DNA of 64,000 bases from contig NZ_CP116221.1 of the NCBI RefSeq assembly GCF_023556315.2, positions 2,739,001 through 2,803,000 on the forward strand, given 5' to 3'. The stretch is from Psychroserpens ponticola (GTDB lineage: Bacteria; Bacteroidota; Bacteroidia; Flavobacteriales; Flavobacteriaceae). The notes under the pieces are model-generated. The model made no database searches, had not been told where the DNA came from, and saw only the letters and a list, made by a program, of their open reading frames with translations. The translations under genes were made by a program, and so were the position numbers. Below, one piece after another: positions 53,341 through 61,999 of this stretch; position 1 is the first letter of the stretch, and each line of letters opens with the position of its first letter.

Positions 53341-54471
53341 CTAGTTTCTGAATAAAGTGGCTACAGGTTTTATAGCGTCATCAAAAGAGGTGTCTTGAGG
53401 TGAAATTGCCATTCCGTTTCTAAGTTTTCCAATTCCAGATACTATAATTTTATCGTTAGGATTTAATCCAGATTCAATAACGTAGAGATTATCTACAGTA
53501 CCTTTTACTTTTACTATTGAAGTTTCAACTTTGTTGTTCTCACCAAGTTTAAATAACATGATATTACCTTGTTGCTCAAAGGTTGCAGATTGAGGTACAA
53601 CTATTGCGTCTTTATATTCTATAGGAAATCTTATTTTACCACTATTTCCATTAGTTAATATTTCATTTGGATTATCAAAAGCAGCTCTAATTTTAATAGT
53701 TCCAGTACTTTGGTTTATTTGACCAGTACTTGTTTGAATTCGCCCTTTTTCAGAATACAATTTACCATTAGCCAAAACTAAACTTAAATCTGGCGAATTT
53801 TTGATACGCTCTGCTTTAGTTTTTCCTTCAGATCTTTGCAAGTGATCAATATATTGTGCTTCATTAAAACTGAAAAAAGCATACACCTGACTAATCTCGC
53901 TTACTGTCGTAAGTGGAGTTACATCACTTGGACTGATTAAAGCGCCTTCTCTAAAATTAATTGAGCCAACGTAACCATCTATAGGACTTTTAATTGTTGC
54001 ATAACCGATATTTGCTGTCACACCACTATAATTCGCTTTAGCTTGTTCTAAATTTGCTTTTGCTGTTTCTAGTTGAACTGCACTAATAATATTTTTTTCA
54101 ACTAATGGTATCAACTTATTAACTTCTACTTGTGCAACATTTACAAGTGCTTTTGCTGCATCTGCATCTTGACTTAAAGATTGAGTTTCTAATTTAAATA
54201 ATAGTTGACCTTTACTTACTTTTTGTCCTTCGTCAACATATACTTTTTCAACATATCCAGATGTTTTAGCTCTGACATCACTATTGACTATTCCTTCTAT
54301 AGTTACTGGATATTCAGTATAACCAGTAACCGTTTTGCTTTGAATTTTAGTTATTGGGAAAGGTGCTGGTGGAGCTTCAGCAATGGTTTGTTTTTGTTCG
54401 CTGTTTCCACAACTTACAATAACTAAGAATACACTTAGTGCTATAATGGAATATAATTTATTTATTTTCAT
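53341..54471 (-). CDS. RND efflux periplasmic adaptor (AcrA/MexA-like)
   Basis: A 376-residue lipoprotein (signal ending VIVSC, then GNSEQKQ). The biotinyl-lipoyl halves are VRAKTSGYVEKVYVDEGQKVSKGQLLFKLE and ATIKSPIDGYVGSINFREGALIS. They surround a helical hairpin (AAKALVNVAQVEVNKLIPLVEK and its partner), with beta-barrel and membrane-proximal domains after. It bridges pump and outer-membrane factor. It starts 11 bp after the regulator stop. Confidence 0.94.
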   Translation of the reverse strand: MKINKLYSIIALSVFLVIVSCGNSEQKQTIAEAPPAPFPITKIQSKTVTGYTEYPVTIEGIVNSDVRAKTSGYVEKVYVDEGQKVSKGQLLFKLETQSLSQDADAAKALVNVAQVEVNKLIPLVEKNIISAVQLETAKANLEQAKANYSGVTANIGYATIKSPIDGYVGSINFREGALISPSDVTPLTTVSEISQVYAFFSFNEAQYIDHLQRSEGKTKAERIKNSPDLSLVLANGKLYSEKGRIQTSTGQINQSTGTIKIRAAFDNPNEILTNGNSGKIRFPIEYKDAIVVPQSATFEQQGNIMLFKLGENNKVETSIVKVKGTVDNLYVIESGLNPNDKIIVSGIGKLRNGMAISPQDTSFDDAIKPVATLFRN

Positions 54472-54482
54472 CTTTATTAATT

Positions 54483-54983
54483 TTAAATATCGAAATGGTT
54501 ATCTGTTAGTTTTATTCTTAGTTCTTCTATTGAAGCTGTAGCTCCATCAATAAATTTTATGTAATCGTTGTGAAAATTTAAATCAAATTTCTCATCCTTA
54601 TTTTCAATTTTTTCTTTGTTAATAGCGTCTTTATAGTTTTTAATTTCTATATGAAGTTCTCTAACTTCCTGCCATTCATGAATAATATTATCAATATGAA
54701 GAATCACTGAATCTTTATTGATTATAAAATACTTTTTACGATCACCTGTTTTAGTGAAATATTCAATTTTATTTAAATCTTGTAAATGATTAAGATGCGT
54801 TGAAATTGTACTTTTACTAGCACAAAGAATAGTTACCATTTCTTCAAAAGTGGTTCCTTTTTTTCCTGTTAGAATTATATAAGCCATTATACGAGCTGCA
54901 ACTGGCGCTAACTTTTCTCTATTTTCTAAATGCACACCTAATTTTTCAACTAATCGCATTTTTTCTTTACAAATATTATCCAT
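54483..54983 (-). CDS. GbsR/MarR-type winged-helix regulator of the RND operon
   Basis: A 166-residue protein: LVEKLGVHLENREKLAPVAARIMAYIILTGKKGTTF is the GbsR-type N-terminus, CASKSTISTHLNHLQDLNKI the recognition helix, and FTKTGDRKKYF the wing. A coiled helical tail follows. It is the first gene of the efflux operon. A perfect palindrome (55057-55078) overlaps its promoter, so it very likely represses its own operon and responds to a pump substrate or stress signal. Confidence 0.88.
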   Translation of the reverse strand: MDNICKEKMRLVEKLGVHLENREKLAPVAARIMAYIILTGKKGTTFEEMVTILCASKSTISTHLNHLQDLNKIEYFTKTGDRKKYFIINKDSVILHIDNIIHEWQEVRELHIEIKNYKDAINKEKIENKDEKFDLNFHNDYIKFIDGATASIEELRIKLTDNHFDI

Positions 54984-55043
54984 GACGTTTATTATTTACT
55001 ATCAATTTCACAAGTCTAAACACAGCTAAACTAAAATCCTACA

Positions 55044-55078
55044 CAAATATACATTCTAGTTCGGAACAAACCGAACTA
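55044..55078 (-). promoter_or_regulatory. RND-operon promoter with palindromic operator
   Basis: On the plus strand TAGTTCGG (55057-55064), a 6-base spacer and CCGAACTA (55071-55078) form a perfect 8-bp inverted repeat. Read leftward, a TTTG inside it (spacer plus arm edge) can serve as the -33 element, and TATATTTG (55051-55044) is a consensus -7 box. Binding of the first-gene regulator here would block RNA polymerase. Confidence 0.7.
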
Positions 55079-55158
55079 ATCGAAGTTAAAATGTTGTTAA
55101 ACAAATAAACACAATTTTAACAACATGATTTTAACCGCATTAACTTTATGAAGACTAT

Positions 55159-55190
55159 AAAAAAAGCCCTCAATAAAAATTGAAGACTTA
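55159..55190 (-). terminator. Probable intrinsic terminator of the SDR gene
   Basis: Read leftward, AAGTCTTCAAT can pair with ATTGAGGGCTT (two mismatches) and is followed by a run of seven T. It lies 30 bp past the SDR stop at 55220. Confidence 0.5.
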
Positions 55191-55219
55191 TTTAACTTTT
55201 AAATGATGATGAAAATAAA

Positions 55220-56029
55220 TTACTGATTTACTAATTCTATAGTTAATTCTAATAAATTCGATATTTTAATTCCATCATAAGCATCTGGATGTGCTGAAGC
55301 AAAATGACCTATTGTTTCTCCTTTATCGTTATCAAAATATTGTCCTGTAGCGTCTTTATACGTATCAAAAGTTGCTAAATCGCATAAAATATTTACACCT
55401 TTTTCAGCTGGTGACCAATGTTGCCCATATGCTTCTTTAGCCATTTTTGTGTTTAATAAAGACCCTGGATTTACAGCAATAGTTGTAATATTTGGATGTT
55501 GTTTAGCAAAATTGAAACTCCACATCGTTAATGCTAATTTACTTTGCGCATAACTTTCACTTGCGTTTACCGTAGCATCTCCAGTTAACACACCTTTTCT
55601 AACCGTAGATTGTGCTGCCGAACTTAAATTCACAACTCTTGGATTGCTACCTTTTTCTAAAACTGGTAAAATGTTTTCAGTCAAAACAAAAGGTGCCAAA
55701 TAATTTACAGTCATTCGAATATCTAAGCCATCTTTTGTTTTATTTGAAGGTGTTTTGAAAATCCCTGCATTATTGATTAAAATATCTAACCTAGGTACTT
55801 CATTTTTTATGTGCTCAGCAAATCGTTTTACAGCGTTTAAATCTGAAAAATCAGCTACAAACCCTTTTATATTCTCATTACTTGAAGCCTGTTTAATTTC
55901 AGCAATAACATTGTTTACTTTTACTTCACTTCTACCGTGAATAAAGACTGTATTGCCTTCTTTGGCTAGTTTTAAAGCGGTTAATTTTCCTATGCCGTCT
56001 GTGCTTCCAGTTATTAATATGGTTTTCAT
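55220..56029 (-). CDS. Short-chain dehydrogenase/reductase
   Basis: I start at ATG 56029 (269 aa), where the Rossmann strand begins (MKTILITGSTDGIGKLTALKL); the longer frame runs into the repeat at 56056. T-G-x3-G-I-G binds NAD(P). NNAG is present, and the catalytic set is Ser in NLSSAAQS with YAQSK (Tyr-x3-Lys). PGSLLNTK near residue 185 also fits the family. It is closest in style to retinol-dehydrogenase-like or light-dependent protochlorophyllide-reductase-like SDRs of unknown substrate. It is monocistronic. Confidence 0.87.
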   Translation of the reverse strand: MKTILITGSTDGIGKLTALKLAKEGNTVFIHGRSEVKVNNVIAEIKQASSNENIKGFVADFSDLNAVKRFAEHIKNEVPRLDILINNAGIFKTPSNKTKDGLDIRMTVNYLAPFVLTENILPVLEKGSNPRVVNLSSAAQSTVRKGVLTGDATVNASESYAQSKLALTMWSFNFAKQHPNITTIAVNPGSLLNTKMAKEAYGQHWSPAEKGVNILCDLATFDTYKDATGQYFDNDKGETIGHFASAHPDAYDGIKISNLLELTIELVNQ

Positions 56030-56055
56030 TTTTGTTGTATTTAGTATTATTAGTA

Positions 56056-56157
56056 GTGTCACTTCGAGTGATCCCAACTTTTTCGGGATTGTATCGAAAA
56101 GTATTTCTTAACATGTTCTCGATACTATTTTCTTTATGAAAATCACTCGAACTGACG
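56056..56157. repeat. Nested inverted repeat (about 100 bp), miniature-element-like
   Basis: The outer arms are GTGTCACTTCGAGTGAT (56056-56072) and ATCACTCGAACTGACG (about 56142-56157), nearly complementary. Inside are TATCGA (56092-56097) and TCGATA (56119-56124), plus a small ATCCC/GGGAT hairpin at 56071-56088. The whole can fold into a branched stem. From memory, sequences of this kind recur between flavobacterial genes. Only one copy is present here. It separates the SDR gene from the oxygenase gene. Confidence 0.55.
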
Positions 56158-56198
56158 TTTTGCTCTTATTTCAATTTATTCTAAAATTATTAATTAGT

Positions 56199-57161
56199 TT
56201 AAAATGGTGCAATGGTATCTTTAGGACCATCTGGCATACTCCAACGCTTACGAGCAGTAATATTTTCTGCTGAGATATCTTTAAATTCTTTATTATTAAC
56301 ATTACCATAGCTATTTGTACCACCTCTTGGTATTTGCATACGGTCTCCATATAGCCACACTACTAAATTACTGCGTTCTCCACTGGTAATTGGATGTGTA
56401 GCGTGTGGCACATTACCTCTGTGAAGTATTGCTTTTCCTGGTTCAAAAATAGTTTGCACAACTTTGCCTGTGGTTTGGTCATGGAAATCAACTTCAGAAC
56501 CTGTAAATTCTTCATCAGGTAAGTTAATATTTATATTTAAGGTCGCTGCTGAAGCATCTGTGTGTGCATGCAAATCTTTGTCCTTTTCTGGGTTGTACTG
56601 AATAGAAAAACCAAATGTTTGGTTATCATAGCCATAAGTACCAAGTAATAAACGAGCAATCGGACGCATATAACGATCCATAATTTCATTGTAAAATACA
56701 TGAAAATTAGGTGCAGCAAGGTGTCCTTCTGATCTTGAATCAAGCATCATTCCATATCGATTCAATTGTATACCATAAGGTGCACGTATAGGAATTCCAG
56801 AATGTACTGTAGCTTCTAAATACTTACGAAATTCCGCTAAGCGTTCAAGGTCAAAAAACTGTGCCGTGAACACTCCAGGAATAATTTCTTCCCATAAATC
56901 TGCTACAGCATTTTCTTTTTCTGGTTTTTCCCATGCGTCGTTAATCGCTTGTCGCAAACGTGGATCAAGTAAAGTTTCATCTGGAACTAGTAAATCTTCT
57001 TTCTTTTCAATTTCCCATTCTGCCCATGCGTCTTCAATTAAATTTCGGTTATTTTTCCAAAATTGTGAAACAGAAAGATCACGTTTTAGCGAAGCTTCAC
57101 GAGATGGTTGTGTGAGTGCACGAGCTTGTTGGAGTGCATTTGTATTTGTCATTGTTTTCAT
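56199..57161 (-). CDS. Fe(II)/2-oxoglutarate-dependent oxygenase-like protein
   Basis: A 320-residue protein with a jelly-roll C-terminal half. HAHTDASAATLNININLP supplies the His-x-Asp metal pair (H200, D202), and LHRGNVPHATHPITSGERSNLVVWLYG supplies the distal His (H253) and the 2-oxoglutarate Arg (R263). The N-terminal 150 residues are helical and have no match I recognise. The gene follows 13 bp after the crotonase gene, so the two are co-transcribed, which hints at successive steps on one substrate. ATG 57152 is an alternative start. Confidence 0.8.
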   Translation of the reverse strand: MKTMTNTNALQQARALTQPSREASLKRDLSVSQFWKNNRNLIEDAWAEWEIEKKEDLLVPDETLLDPRLRQAINDAWEKPEKENAVADLWEEIIPGVFTAQFFDLERLAEFRKYLEATVHSGIPIRAPYGIQLNRYGMMLDSRSEGHLAAPNFHVFYNEIMDRYMRPIARLLLGTYGYDNQTFGFSIQYNPEKDKDLHAHTDASAATLNININLPDEEFTGSEVDFHDQTTGKVVQTIFEPGKAILHRGNVPHATHPITSGERSNLVVWLYGDRMQIPRGGTNSYGNVNNKEFKDISAENITARKRWSMPDGPKDTIAPF

Positions 57162-57174
57162 AATTTATTTGTTT

Positions 57175-58020
57175 TTAATTTACTACTTGAATATCCATCA
57201 CCATTTGTTCCCAATTATTTTGGTTTTCATGGTCAAATTGTGCACCATTATCATCTGCATATTGGAAACGTTTTACTGCTGGTGTTTTACTTGTAGCTTG
57301 GAATAATTGATACGCTTCTTCTTTTAAAGCTTCTTTAATTGGTATGTCTATAGATGCATAAACTGCACGCTTACAAGCAGCAATAGAATCTGCTGGAAAT
57401 TTTGAAATACGTTCTGCTAAAGCATCTACATAAGTACCTATTTCATCTGCATCTAAGGCTTTGTTTATGGTTCCGAATGTTTCAGCTTCATCTGCATCCC
57501 AGTCTTTTGCTCCTAAAATAATTTCTAGAGCTTTACCTAATCCTGCTTGTCTAGCCATACGAGATGCGCCACCTCCACATGGTAAAATTCCCATAGCTAC
57601 TTCCATTTGCATAAATTTTGCTTTTCCTCTTGCTGCAAAACGCATATCTAATGCCAATGCCATTTCATGTCCACCACCTCTTGCAAAACCTTCAATTTTT
57701 GCTATCGTTGCTTGCGGCACGTTGCTTAATCTTTCTAAAACAGCTTGTAAGTCTAATAATTGAATTTCGTTTCGAGGTACTGCTTCTGTAGATAAGTCTT
57801 TTAATAAATCGGTATCATAATGGCAAACCCAATATCCTGGATTTGAAGATTCAAAAACCACTACTTTTACACTTCTATCGCGTTCTAATCGTAAGCACAA
57901 ACTGCTTAAATCGGCTAGCATTTCTTGTCCTTGTACGTTTACTGGTCCAAAGTTGATGTCTACGGTTAATATTGCTCCTTTTTGTTCTGCTGTAAATGTT
58001 TGAAAGTTCTTGTAGTTCAT
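57175..58020 (-). CDS. Enoyl-CoA hydratase/isomerase (crotonase) family protein
   Basis: A 281-residue crotonase. The oxyanion-hole region is IEGFARGGGHEMALALDMRF and the second active-site block is FMQMEVAMGILPCGGGASRMAR; both glutamates usual in hydratases are kept. The substrate end near GYWVCHYD differs from standard enoyl-CoA hydratases, so the substrate may be unusual. It is the first gene of a two-gene operon with the Fe(II)/2OG oxygenase, next to a divergent-side AraC regulator that may control it. Confidence 0.85.
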   Translation of the reverse strand: MNYKNFQTFTAEQKGAILTVDINFGPVNVQGQEMLADLSSLCLRLERDRSVKVVVFESSNPGYWVCHYDTDLLKDLSTEAVPRNEIQLLDLQAVLERLSNVPQATIAKIEGFARGGGHEMALALDMRFAARGKAKFMQMEVAMGILPCGGGASRMARQAGLGKALEIILGAKDWDADEAETFGTINKALDADEIGTYVDALAERISKFPADSIAACKRAVYASIDIPIKEALKEEAYQLFQATSKTPAVKRFQYADDNGAQFDHENQNNWEQMVMDIQVVN

Positions 58021-58065
58021 GATGTCGTATTTTAAATTGTTTTTTTGTGTGTATTAATTACACTA

Positions 58066-58073
58066 CAAATTTA
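58066..58073 (-). promoter_or_regulatory. -7 box TAAATTTG for the crotonase/oxygenase operon
   Basis: TAAATTTG on the minus strand lies 45 bases before the ATG at 58020. Just downstream, GTGTA-TTAAT-TACAC (about 58049-58063 on the plus strand) is a short inverted repeat in the leader that could be a regulator site. Confidence 0.5.
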
Positions 58074-58144
58074 AAATAGACACCAAGGTTTTAATTGGTA
58101 GAAAACAAAGTGGTATTAGTAAAAAAAAAGGTTTCTTTATAAAA

Positions 58145-59008
58145 TTATACTAAACTTGCTCTAAAAGCACTTAAACTAGTGCCTTTATAACTTTGAAATG
58201 TTTTGTTTAAATGGCTAGAATCTGTAAAACCGAGTTCTGCTGCAATTTCAGAATATTGAAAATCGGTATATTTTAAACGCGTTTCTACAAGTTTTAATTT
58301 ATAGTTAATGATGTACTTTTTTAACGATACTTCGGTATGCTTTTTAAAATACTCACTAATGTAGTTATCTGCCATATGAAATTCTTCAGCTAAACTTTTA
58401 GTAGATAACAATTCAGAGTTATAAATATTAGAATGAATATAATTGATGATTTGCTGAATTTTAGACGATTTCACTTCTTTTATAGAATCTGAAGTATTTA
58501 TAAATTGAATATTTCGAGCAATGAGATGCAAAATAACAGACAATGAATTTTGAATGATGAAGATATCGAAGGATTGCTTATTTAGATATTCTGTAGCAGT
58601 CATATTTACTAAAGCCACTAAATGTGATCTGTCTGCGTCAGTTTCAAACTGCATTTCACGAAGCTCGTGACTTTCACTGTTTAAGATTTCTTCTATTTTA
58701 CGAAACCAATCATTTACTGGAAGATTTACATTTTGAGAATTATTATTTCTAAAAAAACTCTTTAAAAACTTTATAGCAACTGTAGACGTTGCAGTTTCTG
58801 GATTTAAGATATAAATATCATCTGGAATAAATACAAAGATGCTATTTGCAGCATATTTTACGGTTTTTCCATTGATTTTTATGGTTCCTGATCCTTCTTG
58901 GAAATATACGATTTCAAAAAAACGAATGGTTGTGTATTTGCAAAACTCGAAAAATGTTTGATTTTTGTATTGTGCAATCACAACATTTTCGATGATAGTT
59001 CTTGGCAT
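58145..59008 (-). CDS. AraC-family transcriptional regulator
   Basis: A complete 287-residue AraC protein. The N-terminal cupin (IVYFQEGSGTIKINGKTVKYAANSIFVFIPDDIY) senses a ligand. The C-terminal double HTH is intact (LLSTKSLAEEFHMADNYISEYFKKH, then DFQYSEIAAELGFTDSSHLNKTF). In contrast to the broken copy at 44327-44983, it keeps its full DNA-binding domain. It lies 124 bp upstream of the crotonase operon on the same strand, so control of that operon is likely. Confidence 0.9.
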   Translation of the reverse strand: MPRTIIENVVIAQYKNQTFFEFCKYTTIRFFEIVYFQEGSGTIKINGKTVKYAANSIFVFIPDDIYILNPETATSTVAIKFLKSFFRNNNSQNVNLPVNDWFRKIEEILNSESHELREMQFETDADRSHLVALVNMTATEYLNKQSFDIFIIQNSLSVILHLIARNIQFINTSDSIKEVKSSKIQQIINYIHSNIYNSELLSTKSLAEEFHMADNYISEYFKKHTEVSLKKYIINYKLKLVETRLKYTDFQYSEIAAELGFTDSSHLNKTFQSYKGTSLSAFRASLV

Positions 59009-59047
59009 GCTAATCTTTTTTTATAAAGTTACTGAATATTTAAAATA

Positions 59048-59077
59048 GAAGAAGCCACAATATGTCGTGGCTTCTTC
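59048..59077 (-). terminator. Strong hairpin downstream of the helicase gene
   Basis: GAAGAAGCCAC (59048-59058) and GTGGCTTCTTC (59067-59077) form a perfect 11-bp stem with an 8-base loop. Leftward it is followed by TATTTTA, a weak T-tract. It lies about 105 bp after the helicase stop and before the AraC start, and fits a terminator for the helicase transcript. Confidence 0.6.
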
Positions 59078-59181
59078 CAGCTATTAATTAATAATAAGGG
59101 ATTTAACTATTAATCAACCTATTTTTATCGAAATGAAACGTCTTCTAAAATAGGTTTAAATTTCTAGTTTATAAGACTCGG

Positions 59182-60735
59182 TTAATCTTCCGGAGGATGC
59201 CCATGAATTTGTTCAAAAACAGCATCAAAATGTTCACGAAGATAGGCATTAAGCTTTTTTTGATAATCCAGTTTTAGCCAACTTATAAAATTATGAGTGC
59301 TTTTACTTATACATTTACTATAAACTTGGATTCTATTATCAATGTCTTCTTTAAGTAATTTTGCCAACGCTAGAGCATCATACACATCTTCACTGTTTTC
59401 GATACAGATAAAGGCATGTTGTTCAATGGATTTTTCCAATACCACTTTAGAGGATTTTCCGGAAAAGGTAGCTTCCTTATATAAAGTTTTAATGTCTAAG
59501 TAAGTGTCTTTAGATTTTGAGAATTCTGACCGAACGTCCTCAGCCAACTCATGTTTAAAAGTACCTTCAATAGCTTCATCGTCCTTAATACGGTCTATGT
59601 AAAAATTAGGGGATTTAAAAATAGCCTCCCAGTCTAGATCTGCACCCCAAGGACCAAAACGATAGATATTATTACCAAGATCTATAACGGTAAATTTAGA
59701 TTTGTTATTCAACACCCGAGACCCTCTACCAATCATTTGGTAATATAAAGTCAAGGACTTTGTAGCCCTGTTTAGGATAATGGTATCTATAGTGGGTTCA
59801 TCAAAACCAGTCGTCAAAATACTTACAGATGTTAGTATCGCGTCTGGAGTTTCATGAAACCATTTTAAAATATATTGTCGTTGTTTTTTTGTCGCGGTGT
59901 TATCCAAATGCATAATGGGCAATCCTGCATTTTTAAAGGTATAGTATACCTGGATAGAGGTTTCTATACCATTGTTGAATATCAATGTTTTTTTTTCTTT
60001 GGAATGTGTCGTATAAGCTTCTAGTAATTTATTTAACATAGACGGACTCGTATACAGATCTGAAGAAGATTTAACCGTATAATCTCCATTAGAACCAACC
60101 TCCAAAGACGTCAGCCCCATATCATACTGGTAGGTTTCAGCTCTAGCAAGAAAGTCGTTTTCAATTAAATTCTCTATAGACTCCCCTGGAATTAGCTCTT
60201 CATAATTTCTATTCATGGGCAACTCCTTATTAGAACTTAAGGGTGTAGCAGTAACCCCAAGAATAAAAGAGTTTTCAAAAAATTTAAACAGTTTTGTAAA
60301 GGAATTATAATGGGCCTCATCTACAATAACCAATCCCACATCCGAGATATCCAATATACCGTCGTTAAGTCTATTATTTAGGGTTTCTACCATTGCTACA
60401 TAACAACTATAACGTTCATGGTCATCTAAATTAGCTTTGCTATTGACTACTTTATTGACCACTCCAAAACTGGTGAGCATTTTAGAAGTCTGATTACAGA
60501 GCTCTACACGGTGTGTCATTACCAATACCTTCTTTGAGTGGTTTTTAAGGTATTGTCTAACGATTTCAGAGAAAATTACTGTCTTTCCGCCACCAGTAGG
60601 TAATTGATATAACAAGTGGAAATCCTCTCTTTCATTATCAAACTTTTCAAATATTTTATTTATGGCACCTTGTTGATAGTTATAAAGCTCTTTGTCTGTC
60701 TTCTTTTCTTGTATTTCAAATAAGGGTTCTTGCAT
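59182..60735 (-). CDS. DEAD/DEAH-box (SF2) helicase, RadD/type III-Res-like
   Basis: A 517-residue helicase with motif I LPTGGGKTV (about 45-53), DEAH (139-142), motif III GVTATPLS, the helicase C-terminal domain (HSKEKKTLIFNNGIETSIQVYY) and motif VI QMIGRGSR. The compact layout without a nuclease or methylase resembles RadD (YejH), a DNA-repair helicase, or a solitary ResIII-type helicase. No restriction genes are adjacent. The last 150 residues are charged and unrecognised. It is monocistronic, with its own promoter. Confidence 0.85.
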   Translation of the reverse strand: MQEPLFEIQEKKTDKELYNYQQGAINKIFEKFDNEREDFHLLYQLPTGGGKTVIFSEIVRQYLKNHSKKVLVMTHRVELCNQTSKMLTSFGVVNKVVNSKANLDDHERYSCYVAMVETLNNRLNDGILDISDVGLVIVDEAHYNSFTKLFKFFENSFILGVTATPLSSNKELPMNRNYEELIPGESIENLIENDFLARAETYQYDMGLTSLEVGSNGDYTVKSSSDLYTSPSMLNKLLEAYTTHSKEKKTLIFNNGIETSIQVYYTFKNAGLPIMHLDNTATKKQRQYILKWFHETPDAILTSVSILTTGFDEPTIDTIILNRATKSLTLYYQMIGRGSRVLNNKSKFTVIDLGNNIYRFGPWGADLDWEAIFKSPNFYIDRIKDDEAIEGTFKHELAEDVRSEFSKSKDTYLDIKTLYKEATFSGKSSKVVLEKSIEQHAFICIENSEDVYDALALAKLLKEDIDNRIQVYSKCISKSTHNFISWLKLDYQKKLNAYLREHFDAVFEQIHGHPPED

Positions 60736-60757
60736 GGATATTTTTTCTTGTTGTTTG

Positions 60758-60789
60758 CAAAGGTAAAACCTTCAATATGTTATTACCAA
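60758..60789 (-). promoter_or_regulatory. Bacteroidota-type promoter for the helicase
   Basis: Leftward, TTG (60789-60787), 21 bases, then TACCTTTG (60765-60758) is a full -33/-7 match. The start codon at 60735 gives a leader of about 16 bases. Confidence 0.65.
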
Positions 60790-60890
60790 TAAATTGAAAA
60801 GCTTTTCTAAACAATTGCCTACAATTTTAGTGAATGACATTCATTGCTAAGTATTCATCGTAGCGATTTCATGAAGTATTTTACTAGGTT

Positions 60891-61997
60891 TTATCTAAAA
60901 GAAACGCCTTCAACAAGTGGTTTAAACCTGAAAATGTAAAAAGGTTTTGTAGACTGATCTTTTCCGTTGTTAAAAACAGCGCCTTTATTTACCTGTGCTG
61001 CTGAAACATACATATAACCATCTACATGATTATAGCTTACACCATCTGGCCAAGCCATGTTTTTATCTGCTGTCATAGTTTTAACACTTCTATCTGTTGC
61101 TAATACTACAGCCACACTATTGGTTTCTAAAGCAGTTAAATAAATGTTTCCATCTACATCTATAGACATGCCGCCATTGTTAGGTTTATCTGAATAGGTT
61201 TCAATTTTGCTATCTAAATCTTCATCTGTAAATGCTTCGTTAACTAAATCAAGCGTTTTAATTCTGTAGATTTTTGTTCCGTTTAACGGTCCATAATAGA
61301 TATATTCAAAATCTTTATCTGCTGTAATTCCGTCGTTCCCAACCAATAAATTCTTCCCGTTAACAGCTAAATGTTTGCCTTTAATAACGGTTGGTGCGTT
61401 TTCTGGTTTTGTAGTTCGCGTACCTTCTAAAATACGACGTGTTTTACCGGTTTTCATGTCTACAATAATGAACGCAGCTTTACTTCCATCGCCTCCATTA
61501 CCAATACCTTCATCTGCTATAATAAAATAACCATGTTTGGTATCGACTACCATATCGTTAGGTTGTGCTATTTTTGGAACTGACGATTTTGGTAAGTAAT
61601 AAATACGTTCTAATTGGTCGGTTTTAGTATTCCAACCAACAATTTTTGGCGTTACGTTATTACGTTGTGCCATATCAATCATCCAAATAATTCCGTTTTC
61701 GTCGTTGCGAATTCCTAAGACATTACTTAAATAATTATCGTCAGTATCTCTTGGTGTATTCCATGCTTTATTAGGAAACGGTTTGCTTTCTTTGGTTTTT
61801 GCATTCATAATCATCACGCGATTATTTGGTGCAAAAAAGGGATGATGACTGTACACTAAATCGCCAGTATTAGAAAACGTAATGTTGCCAACTGCTTGAT
61901 CTGTGGTTGCAAAAGTTTCCGTTTCAGTCAATGTATTTTGTGAGTTTACAGTTATCACTGAAACGAATACTAGAATTATGAAACTTAAGTTTTTCAT
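60891..61997 (-). CDS. Secreted major royal jelly protein/yellow-family protein
   Basis: A 368-residue protein with a signal peptide (MKNLSFIILVFVSVITVNSQ), predicted periplasmic. It has six-bladed propeller repeats of the MRJP/yellow type: GIRNDENGIIWMIDMAQRN, QPNDMVVDTKHGYFIIADEG, FIIVDMKTGKTRRIL, KHLAVNGKNLLVGNDGI and GGMSIDVDGNIYLTALETN. Bacterial members are called gluconolactonase/dopachrome-tautomerase-like, but no activity is established. It lies 2 bp after the DUF4437 gene and ends the operon. Confidence 0.85.
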   Translation of the reverse strand: MKNLSFIILVFVSVITVNSQNTLTETETFATTDQAVGNITFSNTGDLVYSHHPFFAPNNRVMIMNAKTKESKPFPNKAWNTPRDTDDNYLSNVLGIRNDENGIIWMIDMAQRNNVTPKIVGWNTKTDQLERIYYLPKSSVPKIAQPNDMVVDTKHGYFIIADEGIGNGGDGSKAAFIIVDMKTGKTRRILEGTRTTKPENAPTVIKGKHLAVNGKNLLVGNDGITADKDFEYIYYGPLNGTKIYRIKTLDLVNEAFTDEDLDSKIETYSDKPNNGGMSIDVDGNIYLTALETNSVAVVLATDRSVKTMTADKNMAWPDGVSYNHVDGYMYVSAAQVNKGAVFNNGKDQSTKPFYIFRFKPLVEGVSFR

Positions 61998-61999
61998 GA

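Noticed and set aside
59182-60735. Helicase as part of a defence island or type III restriction system
   Set aside because: No methylase, nuclease or other defence gene is adjacent; a solitary RadD-like helicase is simpler.
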